From Pyrenopolyporus hunteri (Eukaryota; Ascomycota; Sordariomycetes; Xylariales; Hypoxylaceae): a DNA stretch of 64,000 nucleotides. The notes under the pieces were generated by a model. That model was not told the origin of the DNA. It did not search any database and saw only the letters and a program-made list of their open reading frames with translations. Below, piece by piece: positions 36,252 through 47,700 of this stretch. The stretch spans positions 124,001 through 188,000 of the forward strand of contig CADCXC010000018.1 in the NCBI GenBank assembly GCA_902806595.1. The letters are read 5' to 3'. A program made the position numbers and the translations under genes. Position 1 is the stretch's first letter. Each line of letters begins with the position of its first letter.

Positions 36252-38940
36252 AGATATTAGTTCGATGGGTTATATACGGCTTACCCCAGCGGACGAATCG
36301 GCCAGGATGCGGCCAGCCGTTGGATATTCTGAAGATGCGATGTTTCCGTCCCCATAGTAATGCGTGAGCCGCGCTCCCGTTTGGCTAGTACGATATTGAC
36401 GATGGGCTCCCGAGATGCAGATCGGACCTTGAAACTCATTCCTAGATGTTGACGGTATTGGACCGGTCTCGATGGAGATGATTCACTAGAGATGCAGACC
36501 TTAGTGGTCGACTCGTAAGGGTCTAAGTAGCGCATAGTTAGGATACGGATTTGCCTCTATAGAATAGTTCCGGTAGTTCATGAAATAGACAAGCATGCGT
36601 ATTGCTCCAAATTCATTATCGTTTATACAGCCACGTCGCCGACCTCAAAGACTCTCTTTCGCGGGGTCATAATCTTAATCTCCTAACCCGCTTTCTACAT
36701 TAACCCGCTTTCTACATTTTTCTGTTCGTTCTCGCGACCGTTCTTCGATGACTCGTTTCGCTCCTACCTTCCCCTAGCCACATTCACTGTCACTTATAGT
36801 ACAGAGCACATTCGGCATAACGCCAAAGAGTAATGTTGTTTATTACACAGCTATTCATGAGACCACTTTCTGACTTCATCACGCATCCCATGCTCGCTAA
36901 CAGACGTAGGGCCAAGAACCGAATCGACCTTCGCTAGCTACGTGCCACGCAGGTCCGAAAATTGACGTTATTATCTCATTCTTCGCAACCCTGTTTTCTG
37001 CGCGAGGAAATAGCCTCACTGCAATCAATTCTGGGAACTAGTGCGGTGGCATGGATGTATTTCTAGTATTCTCCCCAGTAGTCTCCTTCTGAGCTATCCC
37101 CGGACATATGAACCTCTGAACCTAGCCAGCAACTTCGCGCTTGAAATACGTCTATTCTACCCTGGACTCCTTGGTGGATGACGACACACGCTGCTCACCT
37201 TAATCCATGCCCCGATCTAGACTGTAAGAGCATGACCGACGGGACTAACAACCATCTGCACCAATGCCCTAGCATCCAGCACGGCCTCTCCATCCGCCGA
37301 CAAGCCTCCAATAAAAATATCCCGCTATCCGTCGGGGGTGCAACATCCAAGTATTAGCCAGCTCCCCGGCGCCACGGACGGGGCCAACTTTGCCAACGTG
37401 CTATACAGCCACTTTAGAGTGTGCACCTCGATCCGGTTCAACGCCAACAAGTCCCGGTCACCACCTACTCACGTATCCTCTCACGGAGTCCCCTTAATGT
37501 GTGATCCTCGCGCGAACTTTCTGGATCCCCTGCAGCACAGCGTACCGGACGCGCCATTCTTCGCGTATAGTACTCCAACACGGCACAATAATCGGCTGTG
37601 AACAACCGGATATAAGCCCGGGCGGAGTTTAGCACCATCGGTTTCATATTTAACGCCTAGACATCTCAGCCCATAAACATACCAAGCAGGATCGCGTGCT
37701 TGTATATCGGATCGCCAGGTCGCGCGCAGCGGCGAGCGCGGGCTCTGTAGTGATGAGTGTCTGGGGGGCCGCGTATATCGCGATGAATGGGGAGGATGGG
37801 TTGAGTTTTTATCAGGGTATGAAGAGGAGCCTGAATATATCTTTGACTGCTACGACGTTACCCTGAGAGATACGTGGCCTTTTTTATTCCCCTTTTTTCC
37901 TGACTCCTGACTCCCCCCTTTTCTCTCCCGTCTTTACCCCTTTTCATTATCCCCCTTTCCCAATATTACGTAAGCCTCTATGGAAGTGCCAAGCGTTACA
38001 TAACCACACCATTAGTCAGGCTTGGCATACAATAGGGGGACGGACCGCTGACATAATCCAATCTATTTTAGCAGGCGTCGCTTCCCGGCTCGCTCCACTT
38101 CGAGTTCCACTTCCACCTCCACTCGGGCTCCGAGCCCGACTTCCACCGCGTCTCCGGGGAAGTCCCCGCCGGTCTCGATGGCCGGTCGCTGCGAAACATC
38201 CTACGGTACGGTGTGCGTGTTGGGATGGCGCCCCGGCCGGTATGGTTATCGCAGCACCGGTGGTGTATATTGTGCCGGTGAAGCTTTGGGACGTGTATTT
38301 TGAAACGGAAGTCGGTCGTGATCGGTTGGATGGGAAAGGAAGGGAAGGCGATCTGTATATGGACTTTGTACGTAGGTATATATATTCTGCACAACTATGG
38401 ATTTTTATCTTCTATGGCGATTTTATGTTAAATGCAAATAATCATATTCCTCGATGGTTAGATTATGGTTCGCGCATATGGGGGGTTGTGCGGTTGTTGG
38501 TGGTGTGGGAACTGAATGCTATACTTACCTCTCGGTTCAAAGCATATTGATGTGAGAATTAGAGGATAATTGCGGCAAATATTTTTAAAAGAAGGTTGTC
38601 GGTAGTTATGTGGTGGTACTCTAGGCGTTTGGCGGATTAGGAGGGTGGCTGGCGCAACCGTCTCTGTTGTAGAACGTCGATTCAGAATACCCGCCGCATA
38701 CCTAGAGGTAGGTAAATAAAGCGAGTAAAGAACTAATCTGGATGGGTGGGCAAATTTCGCCTAAATTAGCACACAAAAATTAGGTAAAATGGAACAGGGT
38801 CTCTACGAGGATGTGCGTAAACACCATGTGGATGATTAAGGATTGACAGATTGGACGAGTGGGTGTGTTTCTTGCGCGTCTAGGTATGTATTCAGATTAG
38901 GTGTAAGTAGTGTGCGGTAAGCCGTACCTATGGGGTGACT
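36252..38940. other. Gene-poor region with coding-looking fragments
   Basis: About 2.7 kb with no intact gene. Pieces resemble coding sequence, none complete. On the minus strand, 37270-37330 reads IGGLSADGEAVLDARALVQ and 37690-37790 reads YAAPQTLITTEPALAAARD. On the plus strand, 38075-38215 has a very GC3-rich stretch after a TTTTAGCAG acceptor-like site, reading HSGSEPDFHRVSGEVPAGLD. Frames are broken by stops and I cannot join them into one model or name a family. A short direct repeat TAACCCGCTTTCTACAT occurs twice at 36685-36718. Confidence 0.35.
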
Positions 38941-38954
38941 TAAAAAAATCGGAC

Positions 38955-39165
38955 TTCCTACTATTTCCTGGGGTCATGAGTGATTATGGGACTTATAAGG
39001 CTAAGAATACAATGAGAATCATTTCGACTCATGACCCACCCAAGTTTTAGTTGGGGGGTGTAGGAATTCCGTGGGTCGAGAAATTCGCCTTTCCCTCGGA
39101 TCGAACCATCGTCTGCAGCCGATGATTTGGTGGTCAAACCACTTGACCAAATGACCCGAGAAATT
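38955..39165 (-). mobile_element. tRNA-derived SINE-like sequence (candidate)
   Basis: On the minus strand, a box-A-like TGGTCAAGTGG (39149-39139) is followed 31 nt later by a box-B-like GGTTCGATCC (39107-39098), the arrangement of an RNA polymerase III internal promoter. A D-arm GTCA/TGAC pairs, but the T-stem is poor and no acceptor stem of correct length closes, so it is not a working tRNA. The sequence continues for about 150 nt past box B, as in a SINE body, and a T run (GATTTTTTTAAG on the minus strand, 38939-38950) could terminate transcription. No second copy or clear target duplication is visible in this window. Confidence 0.35.
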
Positions 39166-39897
39166 GGATAATGACCGACCCGAGGTGGCCCACTTGTTGG
39201 AAGAACAGCATGATAATTCCTATTAAATATTCTGTACACGTTGTTGAGGGGATGGTTACTTAAGTGCCTCCTGCTTACCTAGGTACCTAGGTAGGTATCT
39301 ATCCACCTACTCTTCCGTTTGTGACTACCTAGGTACCTACCTAGAGCGGTGCCCGTGGTGTGTTGGTTTACCTAGATACCTACTGTATATTCTCATTAAT
39401 CTCCGTCTTCAGACTTGAAAGATTTACCCAGGGACTCGCCCTGTACAGGCGCGTATCTCCCTCATATTGTGTAACGAAATATCTGCTCCTCAAACTTATT
39501 ACTAAGGCGTCTACTTAACTCACCCAGTATACTTAACATTATGATCAGTGAGATTCGCGGGTCACTTAGTAACTAAAGGGAGAAGCCATAGTTTCTCAAG
39601 CCTATGGGTAGCTGATTAACGTGGCGAGCATGGCGTAGCTACTTCGGTTCCTTGAAAGGTTCAATTTGGAGTATAAGGTACGAGTATTATGCAATACTAA
39701 TTTGCAACGAGTGATTGAGCGCCGAACCGTTTAGTTCCCCAGAAGTGTTCCGTGGTACATGGCCCTTGGAACTCCTTCCAGTAAATAGGTAGTCCTAAGC
39801 TAGACCGCTACTAGCTACAGCGAACTCGGAGTGCGAGACTCATCAAGTTACCATGAATTTGTGCTTTCTCTTCCGAGCTTCCAATTTCGTCGGTAGG
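39166..39897. other. Intergenic region with CCTAGGTA arrays
   Basis: About 730 bp without a gene. Two dense CCTAGGTA/TACCTAGG islands lie at 39275-39300 and 39324-39346. The rest shows nothing recognisable. Confidence 0.45.
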
Positions 39898-40689
39898 CTA
39901 ATTATTAAGCTCACCAGTGATCTCAATATCGGATTCTATGTCCTCGTTCTCCTCCGTCTCCTCGTCAGGTTCCTTGGCGTCTCCCATTTCGACGTCTCCG
40001 TCCCTGTCCTCGAGATTCTCCGTGTCCTGACGTCCGGAAAACAGAGATAGTCGACCCATTCCCGCCGCAAGTTCCAGGAAATTCTCCGTTGAACTCTCAG
40101 TCCACTCGTTATCAGAGATGTTTGTCCACTTGGGATAATACTTCTCTCGGGTCTCCGAGTTGGATCCGTAAGTCTCGATGACTGCATTAGTAAAACCATC
40201 GACTGCGTAGTTGGCGTCGTTGAAATTGCGTTCCAAAGACACTTCAAGATAATTACCCTCCGCTTGGCACTCGGTTATGAAGTCTATCCTGTCGTGGAAA
40301 AGCCGCCGTGCTGAAATGATAAAGAGCGAGAGTTTGTAGAGGTTACTTCCTGAAAGATGTCGGCTCCAGATGCAACTGTTACCAACTTTGTCCCAGAACT
40401 TGTGAGGTTCCGTTTCGCCACAGAGCGCTACTAATTCTTTCGCTTTGATGAAGAACATGGCGAGATATTCCGCAACGACATTTTCATCCAAACGCCTTCC
40501 GGCCGTTCCCATGGCGCGTCTGACTCTACGAGCCTCGTTTTTCGGTAACATGGGCGTACGCTTGTAGTTTGAACGCCATTTAAAACCACCCTCGGGAAGA
40601 ATCGCGATTAGAGGCATACGGATATGAAAGCTACTATGCCGAGGATGGCGATGATGGCGAGGATTAGAGCGATGATGGCGGCGAGACAT
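39898..40689 (-). CDS. Orphan protein with His/Arg-rich N-terminus and acidic tail
   Basis: A single open frame of 263 aa. The first 20 residues are rich in Arg and His (MSRRHHRSNPRHHRHPRHSS). A predicted mixed alpha-helical middle (about 45-200) contains EYLAMFFIKAKELVALCGE and NLYKLSLFIISARRLF. The last 45 residues are strongly acidic and end ITGELNN. I do not recognise the family. No signal peptide or membrane helix is evident. It may be a lineage-specific nuclear or cytosolic protein. The start may lie at an internal Met (residue 25, MPLIAILPEGGF) because the His/Arg leader is low-complexity. Existence of a gene is supported by frame length in moderately AT DNA, not by homology. Confidence 0.55.
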   Translation of the reverse strand: MSRRHHRSNPRHHRHPRHSSFHIRMPLIAILPEGGFKWRSNYKRTPMLPKNEARRVRRAMGTAGRRLDENVVAEYLAMFFIKAKELVALCGETEPHKFWDKVGNSCIWSRHLSGSNLYKLSLFIISARRLFHDRIDFITECQAEGNYLEVSLERNFNDANYAVDGFTNAVIETYGSNSETREKYYPKWTNISDNEWTESSTENFLELAAGMGRLSLFSGRQDTENLEDRDGDVEMGDAKEPDEETEENEDIESDIEITGELNN

Positions 40690-42150
40690 CTATAAACCAG
40701 TCAGAAACGTTAGAATTTACGCTAGGGCTAAACATAGGGGGCGGGAAGTTAGTCTTACTTCGAAGAGAGTTGTTGCTCTAGAAGGAATCCGTGCGTTGTG
40801 TCGATCCGGTATTCAGAAGCCCTAATCAACAGTGTGAACGGGGGGCAACTTTGTATGTTGGAGATGGTATGAAGTGGCGGAATATGTTAATTGATATATG
40901 AGTGGGGAGGATGGACAAAGATGGTGAGGTTCGCCAATGTGGATAAGTCTAGGAAGCTGCGCGAAAGACGCGTGAAAATATAGATAGATATCGAAACAAG
41001 GTCGCGGTAAGGTCATGTGGACGGGGAAATTTTTGGAAGGGATCTTACCTCGGGATGTATCAAGCGATAGGAATCCGGATTTAAGAGATTTGAGAAATAT
41101 TTTTTCTCTAATATCTTGATTACCATCAACTGGTTTTGCCCGATTGCTTGGTTGTGAATATTTGGGAGGGAAGAAGGCGGCGGTTGGGGGTTAGATGATA
41201 GAGAGTGCTTATGGATGCTCGAGAATATACTCTCTTGATTGCTTGGCCAGGAGTGGGAATGTTGTTTGACGGTAAACCCGTGCCTAGGGCAAGTGAACGA
41301 GAGGTTGAAGAGGAGAAAAAAAAAATTTTTTTTTTAAAAAAAGATCAGTTGTTAGATAGGGCGGCTGGATCGTGTTGATGGGCAACCAGATGACTCGGTC
41401 GACTTTGGGAAAGATTCTAGGAAGGCACCTCCTGGTATTGTTGCATAGGTGCCGACGTAAAGGGAGTAGCAACCAAACATTCGTACGATATCTGTTTTTT
41501 ATTGGTTGCAGCAAAGTTGTGAACTGAACGCCCGAGGATATCATGCCTATTGTAATTGGCTCTGGCTGTTCCTTTCCTTCGAGCGTAAGTTGCGGTATAC
41601 CTACCTCTCTACTAGGTACCACAACCCTTTTTACATTCACCAACCAAAAACAAAATTCTCTTCTCGTCAGAACATTTCAACTACCTACTAAGATAGTTCA
41701 TCTGCAAGGGTACCTAGGTACTGGATATCCCGTCCTCTCGTCCTCTCTGATTTAACTTGCCACCACTGTTACCTCCACCGCATAGCTTGCCCATCTCCCA
41801 GTTCGCCGCATCAATCACAGGACATCCTACGCTACCTGCGTCTTGAAGCCTTGTAAGTTCCTTCCCCAGTGTATGTTTCTCAGTGTACCATGAGTCACCG
41901 ACCGCGGCCGAGGCACAAACATAGTTCCCCGAGTTATCCGTCTCATTTTCTTTTTCAACTTTCAAGTTTGGTACCGGTGCCCTTCCATACCTCCTCCAAA
42001 TTTGACCCTCTGCACTCGCCCTAATTCTTCCTTCGTAGCTGGACTCGTTCTCAAGGACGCATATTTGTTTCATCGTCGGAGTTAACTAACGTCATCAGGA
42101 TCAGAGACTCATCTATCTGACCGTTCTCTGACCATCCTGGTTCCTCAAAT
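40690..42150. other. Divergent intergenic region, no supported gene
   Basis: About 1.46 kb. A poly-A/poly-T tract lies at 41311-41342. A 119-codon minus-strand frame at 41714-42073 starts 77 bp from the SANT gene; it has four Cys but no signal peptide, so I do not annotate it. GGTACCTAGGTACTGG lies at about 41709-41724. Confidence 0.4.
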
Positions 42151-43008
42151 ATGTCTTCCAAGACCCCTACCGCTGCCTCTAAGGCGAACGGCGACGCTGC
42201 CAAGTCTGTCAAGACCTGGACTCTCGAGGAGAACACGAAGCTCCTCCTACTCATTATGCAGGAAGAGAATCGGGAGCTAGCCGTCAAGGGCTGGAAGACC
42301 ATTGCTGACAAAGCCCAAAATGTGTTCGGCGGCAAATACACCCTCTCGGCTGTGAAGTAAGTTTAACGCGTTTCATGGAGTATGCCTAGTTCCGCCACCA
42401 GTGTGGCTCATTTGGATGCTTTCACTCGTTAGTTTTGAATGCTTCTTAACATCATCTACAGGCACCAGTTCCAGAAACTCCGTAAACAATACATCGACGA
42501 ATTTCCTATCTCCGAGAATGAGGAGCAGGCTAACGGCGAAGCTGCTAAGGCGCCTGCCAAGGGCCAGAAGCGCGCGGCTACCTCCACAGACGGTCCTAAT
42601 ACCGAAGGCAGCGCTGCCCCCAAGACCAAGAAGCCTCGAACGTCAAAGAAAGCGGCTGCTAGCACTGAGGCACTTGCGAGCGAGACTCTTCAGGACGGAG
42701 ATGGAGATTTCTCTGGCGGAGACAAGCAGAAGTCGGCCAAGTCCGTGCCTAAGCGTCGCGCTGTCAAGGGGCCCAAGATTAAGAACGAGGACGATGCTGA
42801 CGGCGAGGGTCAAGATGAAGCCGAGGCTACCGCGAAGCCCAAGCCGAAGAAGGCACGCGTGGGCCGTACACAGAAGAAGCACTCGGACTCAGCCGAGCCG
42901 GCTAAATCCGCTACCCAAGCCGACTCTCAAGTAGATGACAAGTCCGAGGGCAACCAGGAGGACTCTGCCGCAGAGAACCGCCCCGAGGATATGGAAACCG
43001 AACCTTAA
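42151..43008 (+). CDS. SANT/Myb-like domain nuclear protein
   Basis: Two exons, 42151-42356 and 42462-43008, giving 250 aa. Donor GTAAGT and acceptor CTACAG join SAVK to HQFQKLRKQYIDEF. Residues 20-80 form one Myb/SANT-like helix-turn-helix: KTWTLEENTKLLLLIM, with W23 and W48, and a third helix ending in YIDEF. The remaining two thirds are disordered with many Lys/Ala/Pro blocks (PKTKKPRTSKKAAAS, PKPKKARVGRTQKKHS) and alternating acidic stretches, as in chromatin-associated proteins, and several possible nuclear localisation signals. The target and partners cannot be read. Proteins of this layout are common and poorly characterised in Pezizomycotina. Confidence 0.82.
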
Positions 43009-46000
43009 GTTCCATCGGATACTGAGCGTCAGTTTTACCTAACTACTTACCTTCCTAACTACCTGCCTATTCGTCGCGATGAACCTCCCTGCAGCCTGCT
43101 AACTGGTGGCAATATACAGATATCTCATTCAGATATTGAGCGTCGCGTCCTTGGGTCGCTACGTTATCCGTCTTCTAAGGAACCGTTGGGGTTTATTTCG
43201 TGGCTGGACAAATGGCATAAAGGAGGAGCATTTCGAGCAAGAGGTATTCATACGGGGAGATCTGGGATTCATTTTGCTCTACAGCAGGTTTTTCCCTCGC
43301 CTCTTTCCATAGTAGCTTTGATAGGATTGGTCCACCAGAAGGCATGGCGAGCCGGGCGAGACTCGTCGGTATTTCATCTCTCCGCGCGTTGATTTAATTC
43401 CGACGATGTCACTCTGAGAGAAGCAAGAAAGGGGGCCTTCTCCCAATCGGCCGCCTCCGTTACCAATCACGACTGTGCTTCGGCTTTGCGTTTCCCTCCT
43501 TCCGCAACGGGCTTCGAGCTTCGCCACAATTGCCTACGAGGCGAATTAGTTTAGTCATGACTATTAAAATCGCTCTATCGAGTTTCTTTTTTGACGTTCC
43601 TTCCAGAGCTACGCCGTGTCTTTTTTCCCCCTTCTTTTGCATTGCGCTTTTTGCCTGGTAGCGTCGTCTTCCCCCCCTTCGCTTAGCTCAGAGTAAGCAG
43701 CGCAAGCGAACCCGCGACGTCTCGAACATATACAAGTAGGGGTTTGGACACACCATTTCCGAGTTTGCTATGTCTTTGGTTCCCGCGGGAGCTAGTGCTA
43801 GCCGCCCCTAGTCTGGCCTCTATGAGGCTCATAGTTTCTGAAGGTGAAAGGAGTTTTAACTCAACTAGGATACAGCCCCGTACATGCCTCCGCAATGGAA
43901 GTAATATGCCCTATGCTATTAAAATTTGCATTTTAATTCTATGCACGGAGCCTATGGAAGAATTCTTGGAAGCATTCGTCTAGCTGGAGCTTGATCGAAT
44001 GCTTGTAACTTTCTCTCGTAATTTGACGCCACGTCGATCATCCTTAGTGCAACCGATCTCGCCTGCTTTATCTTTTAGATCAAAATATTTTGAGCTATAG
44101 TCGTATATGGAAAGTCAATATACCTACGTGATATAGCGCATTTTGGAGAGAATAAGAGTAGACTTTGCCTCTATTCCCAGATACAGGTCAAGCGCGGGGG
44201 TGGTCTGGACGACATTAGTCCGATTAAGATTCCCATCATATTCATCCCATAGAACTTCTCCCAACACCGATGTATGCTTCCAAGGCCTGTTGGCGTCGTG
44301 TCCAGGGGCATCGCGTTCGGTTATTGAATTTTTCCCTCGAGAAAAGAGAAATATCCGGGAAAATTTTCTTCGAGTAGGTAAACTTTTTTGTAGGTATGGT
44401 ACCTGATGGCCCAAAATGGAACATCTGATAAAATGGCTTGCCAACGTCTCCTGCGCTGGGTAGCATCCTGGGCACCGCGCCTATATTGGAGTTTTGCGGA
44501 TGCCGATTTGAAAAGACACATTTAAGGATTATCGGTAACGCGAATACTACCATACTGAGTCAACCTCCATGCGCCAAGTTGATGGTTATGTTGAAACAGC
44601 ATAGGAGCTTCCGTATCTAGTATATATCTTGATATGAACCTGAATACCATCTACAATTGGATCCGTTGGCCGACGCTATACTGGTAGCTCCTGTTTCTGG
44701 AATCTGTTGCTGTATAATGTAACCGTTTACCGATATCGAAAATTATTATGGCTGATATTGAAATTATAGTTTAGATTCTTCTTCCGATGTTCAGACTATG
44801 TGTAGCGAGTAAGGGGGTGAGCAGGAGGTCGTTACATGCTTCCTAATTCTAATATGCCTAAAGACATTGTATACTTAATGCCTACATAATATAGGAGGGG
44901 GCGCGTGTTAAGCTCAGTAAGGGAAAATATATATCTTTAATCAAATCTAGAATCTAAATACGGACTAATTATTAGACAGGTATCTAATCATATAGTTACT
45001 ATAAAGACTAACGGAATTGTCTTCAAATTGTCTGGTGCCATATCTACGCCCAACCGAGGAATTCCTTTGTGTTCTCCAAGGTACCTACGTCATCTTTTGT
45101 TAGATTTATTGACGTCTATCTTACTCTGCTTTTTGTATCAATGTTCATTTCTACCCAGGTAGTCTCCTTTGCTCCCCAGACATACTTTGAGCTACCTAGC
45201 AGGCTCACTGACTGTTCTTGTGGGAGATCTAGATGAAGAATCAGAAGTGTCAACGTCATGGGAGGGAGTGGCCAAGCACGTAAGACTAATCGCGAAACCG
45301 TATGGGGACTTGAAAGTGGGATCCTTCTAGCTGATTCTATGGCGGCGTGCGTGATTCGTGGCTAGAATATATTCGACTAGTAATCTTAAGAACTAAAAAC
45401 GTGTTAAGATGAGAACATCCTAAAGTTCATCGCGACTAAGTTCACGTTGAGCGCATTGGGACGATCTCTTTCGTTGCTCTAGAAGAAACTTCACGTTGTT
45501 TGTGGCTGGCATAGGAGGCGTGGGTCACTGGCGTACAAGAAAGTTTATAACCTAAACATCTGTCAGCGTGTCGATCATTCGATCTTGGGGGATACCGGGT
45601 ACCGTCTATATGAGGGGGTTAATCCATGGGGGCACTGAGAGGAACATGTTCTACCCGGTCTCATACCAAGCCTGCTACAAATCCCAGGCACAGAGGATGT
45701 GTTGCGGATGCTATTCTCTCCCATATTAAGTTCCACGTGAGGATCTCTTGAATTATTACGGTCATGTTATGTTAAGAAAATTCTCAAAGAAGATATATTT
45801 GCGATGCTTGCTCTTATGTCCGAATCCTGAGCTCGCGGAAGAGGATCATCTCGATGATATACATCCTAGTAGACGGAGCGCACATTGTAGTTATTGTGGT
45901 TATTTTGGCGATAGGGGCAAATTGAGGATCGAAGTTGTAATAGGAATTGTAGGAATCTTTCGGCATATGCTAGTTCGGTCCCGGAAGCGCCGTTATGCAC

Positions 46001-47700
46001 CCGGGCGGCCCGCTGCTCCCGCCCCTCCTAGCCACGTCGTTCCAATAGTCGTCCCTGTTGTTATGTGAGATGAGTCGTCTAGCTGGTGTGATGAACGTGC
46101 GGCATTCTACGGCTAGCCTGTCGGTTTTTGATCCGGTACCGTAGCGCTACCCGAAGAGTATTTAAATTTCGAGGCCGAGGCATAGTGACTTGGCGGAGGA
46201 TTAAAATAGACGTACTTAGTAGCCGCATCACGCATTTTAAGATTCGAAACGCTGTGTATCTAGCCCGATTCGACTCAAAACCAAACAGGGGAGTGTATCT
46301 TAGAGGCTTTCTAGAGGGAAGGATTTTCGCGGAAACGTATAAACCAAAGTGCTGTCAGAAAAAAAATGACGTGTAACCCTCGCAAACTGTCTATCGGAGT
46401 TAGATGTTAAATCCGATGTTGAATTACTGAGTCCTACGCTAATTATCGAGATGATAACTGCTAAAAGGTGAGAAGAATTCGATAATGCTTGGGTCTGTAT
46501 TGGCCGCATATAATAGTATCTTCTTGTTTAGCTATATTCTAAGCGTATATAGATACCTGGCGCGTGTGCTATTATGATGATTGTGGCGTCTTTAAAAAGC
46601 AGATCTCTGTGACACAGCTTCAGCAAGATGCTACTTGTACTACCTAGCTGGCGGCAATGAGGCTTGTAAGACAGCGCACCCCTACCCCCCCAAATGTGGC
46701 CTTATACGTTCGAACTAGCCCGGGAATCGTGTTAAAGCCTCGTTGGCGCTAAATCTGAGGGAGGTATTTGATAATTGTTAAGGAAGCTGTAGGATATATC
46801 CTATGTTCTGCTATGATTTCAGGATAATCTCTCTTATACAGTATTCGGACTAGACGATCGCGCTTCGCACTGGGCCACACGTAAGCAAGGACGCATCGTT
46901 GCTTAGCGTGGCGATGAAGCGGAGACGTAGCAAGCGGTCGTCTCTAAGATATGCTCTGGATATCCAAGGAAAACAACATGGAAGATGATTCGTCTCGAAT
47001 CACTTGCATAGCACACCTATAGCCTATGTGGGTGTGAATCCTGGACTCGGATGGTTTGAAACTCGGCGAAACTAGCAGTATATCGCGCAAAGAAGGGGAT
47101 ATCATGACTTCGGTTGGGGGGCTATAAGCATGAGTAACGGGTAACTTGCTGGCAAATCACGAGATGGTGCAGCGAAGTCGGCGATTAGAATATTACTATC
47201 CGTTGAGAGTTGTGGTATAATATGTTTTCCGTATCTCCGAGACACGCATGTAGGCTACTGATATAGGTAGCTAATGTAGGTAGGCCGATGTATTTAGGTA
47301 AGAATACGATTAGTGTATAGAGAGATGTACGTAGGTGTAGCAGAAGGTCGGTATAGAGAATGATACTCTGACGAATGGGAAAAGGGGGGAGTGTTACACC
47401 CCGGCATTACCTACTCCATGTACCAAGGTCCACCGCGTCGAGATTTATCAAATACATTGAACGTGCAGGGATACCCCTAAGTGTCAATTAGGCGTCGTTG
47501 AAATGGGTAAAGTACTTCGTATACGTACCGTACCTAGCATCACGGATAGTATAGGGTATCTTCTTGGGGACTTTACTAATAGGGTGGACTTAGGTAAGGG
47601 CAAGAGAAGTTACGATGTATATACCTAGGTACATAGGTACCCAGGTAGCGGAGTGGGGTATGAGGTTTAAGGATCCTTGCAAGTACCTAGGTACCTGTCT
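43009..47700. other. Gene-poor region, no gene seen
   Basis: About 4.7 kb of ordinary to moderately AT-rich DNA. Open frames are short (largest 106 codons at 45748-46068 and 44124-44444), overlap one another on both strands and show no motif. It is not RIPed, as G and C occur in all contexts. CCTAGGTA islands lie at 47620-47645 and 47682-47696. Confidence 0.45.

Noticed and set aside
39098..39149. Functional tRNA gene on the minus strand
   Set aside because: A and B boxes are present, but the T-stem has mismatches and no 7-bp acceptor stem closes at the right distance.
41714..42073. 119-codon minus-strand frame with four cysteines, considered as a small secreted protein
   Set aside because: No signal peptide, start only 77 bp from the SANT gene start, and no motif; more likely the promoter of that gene.
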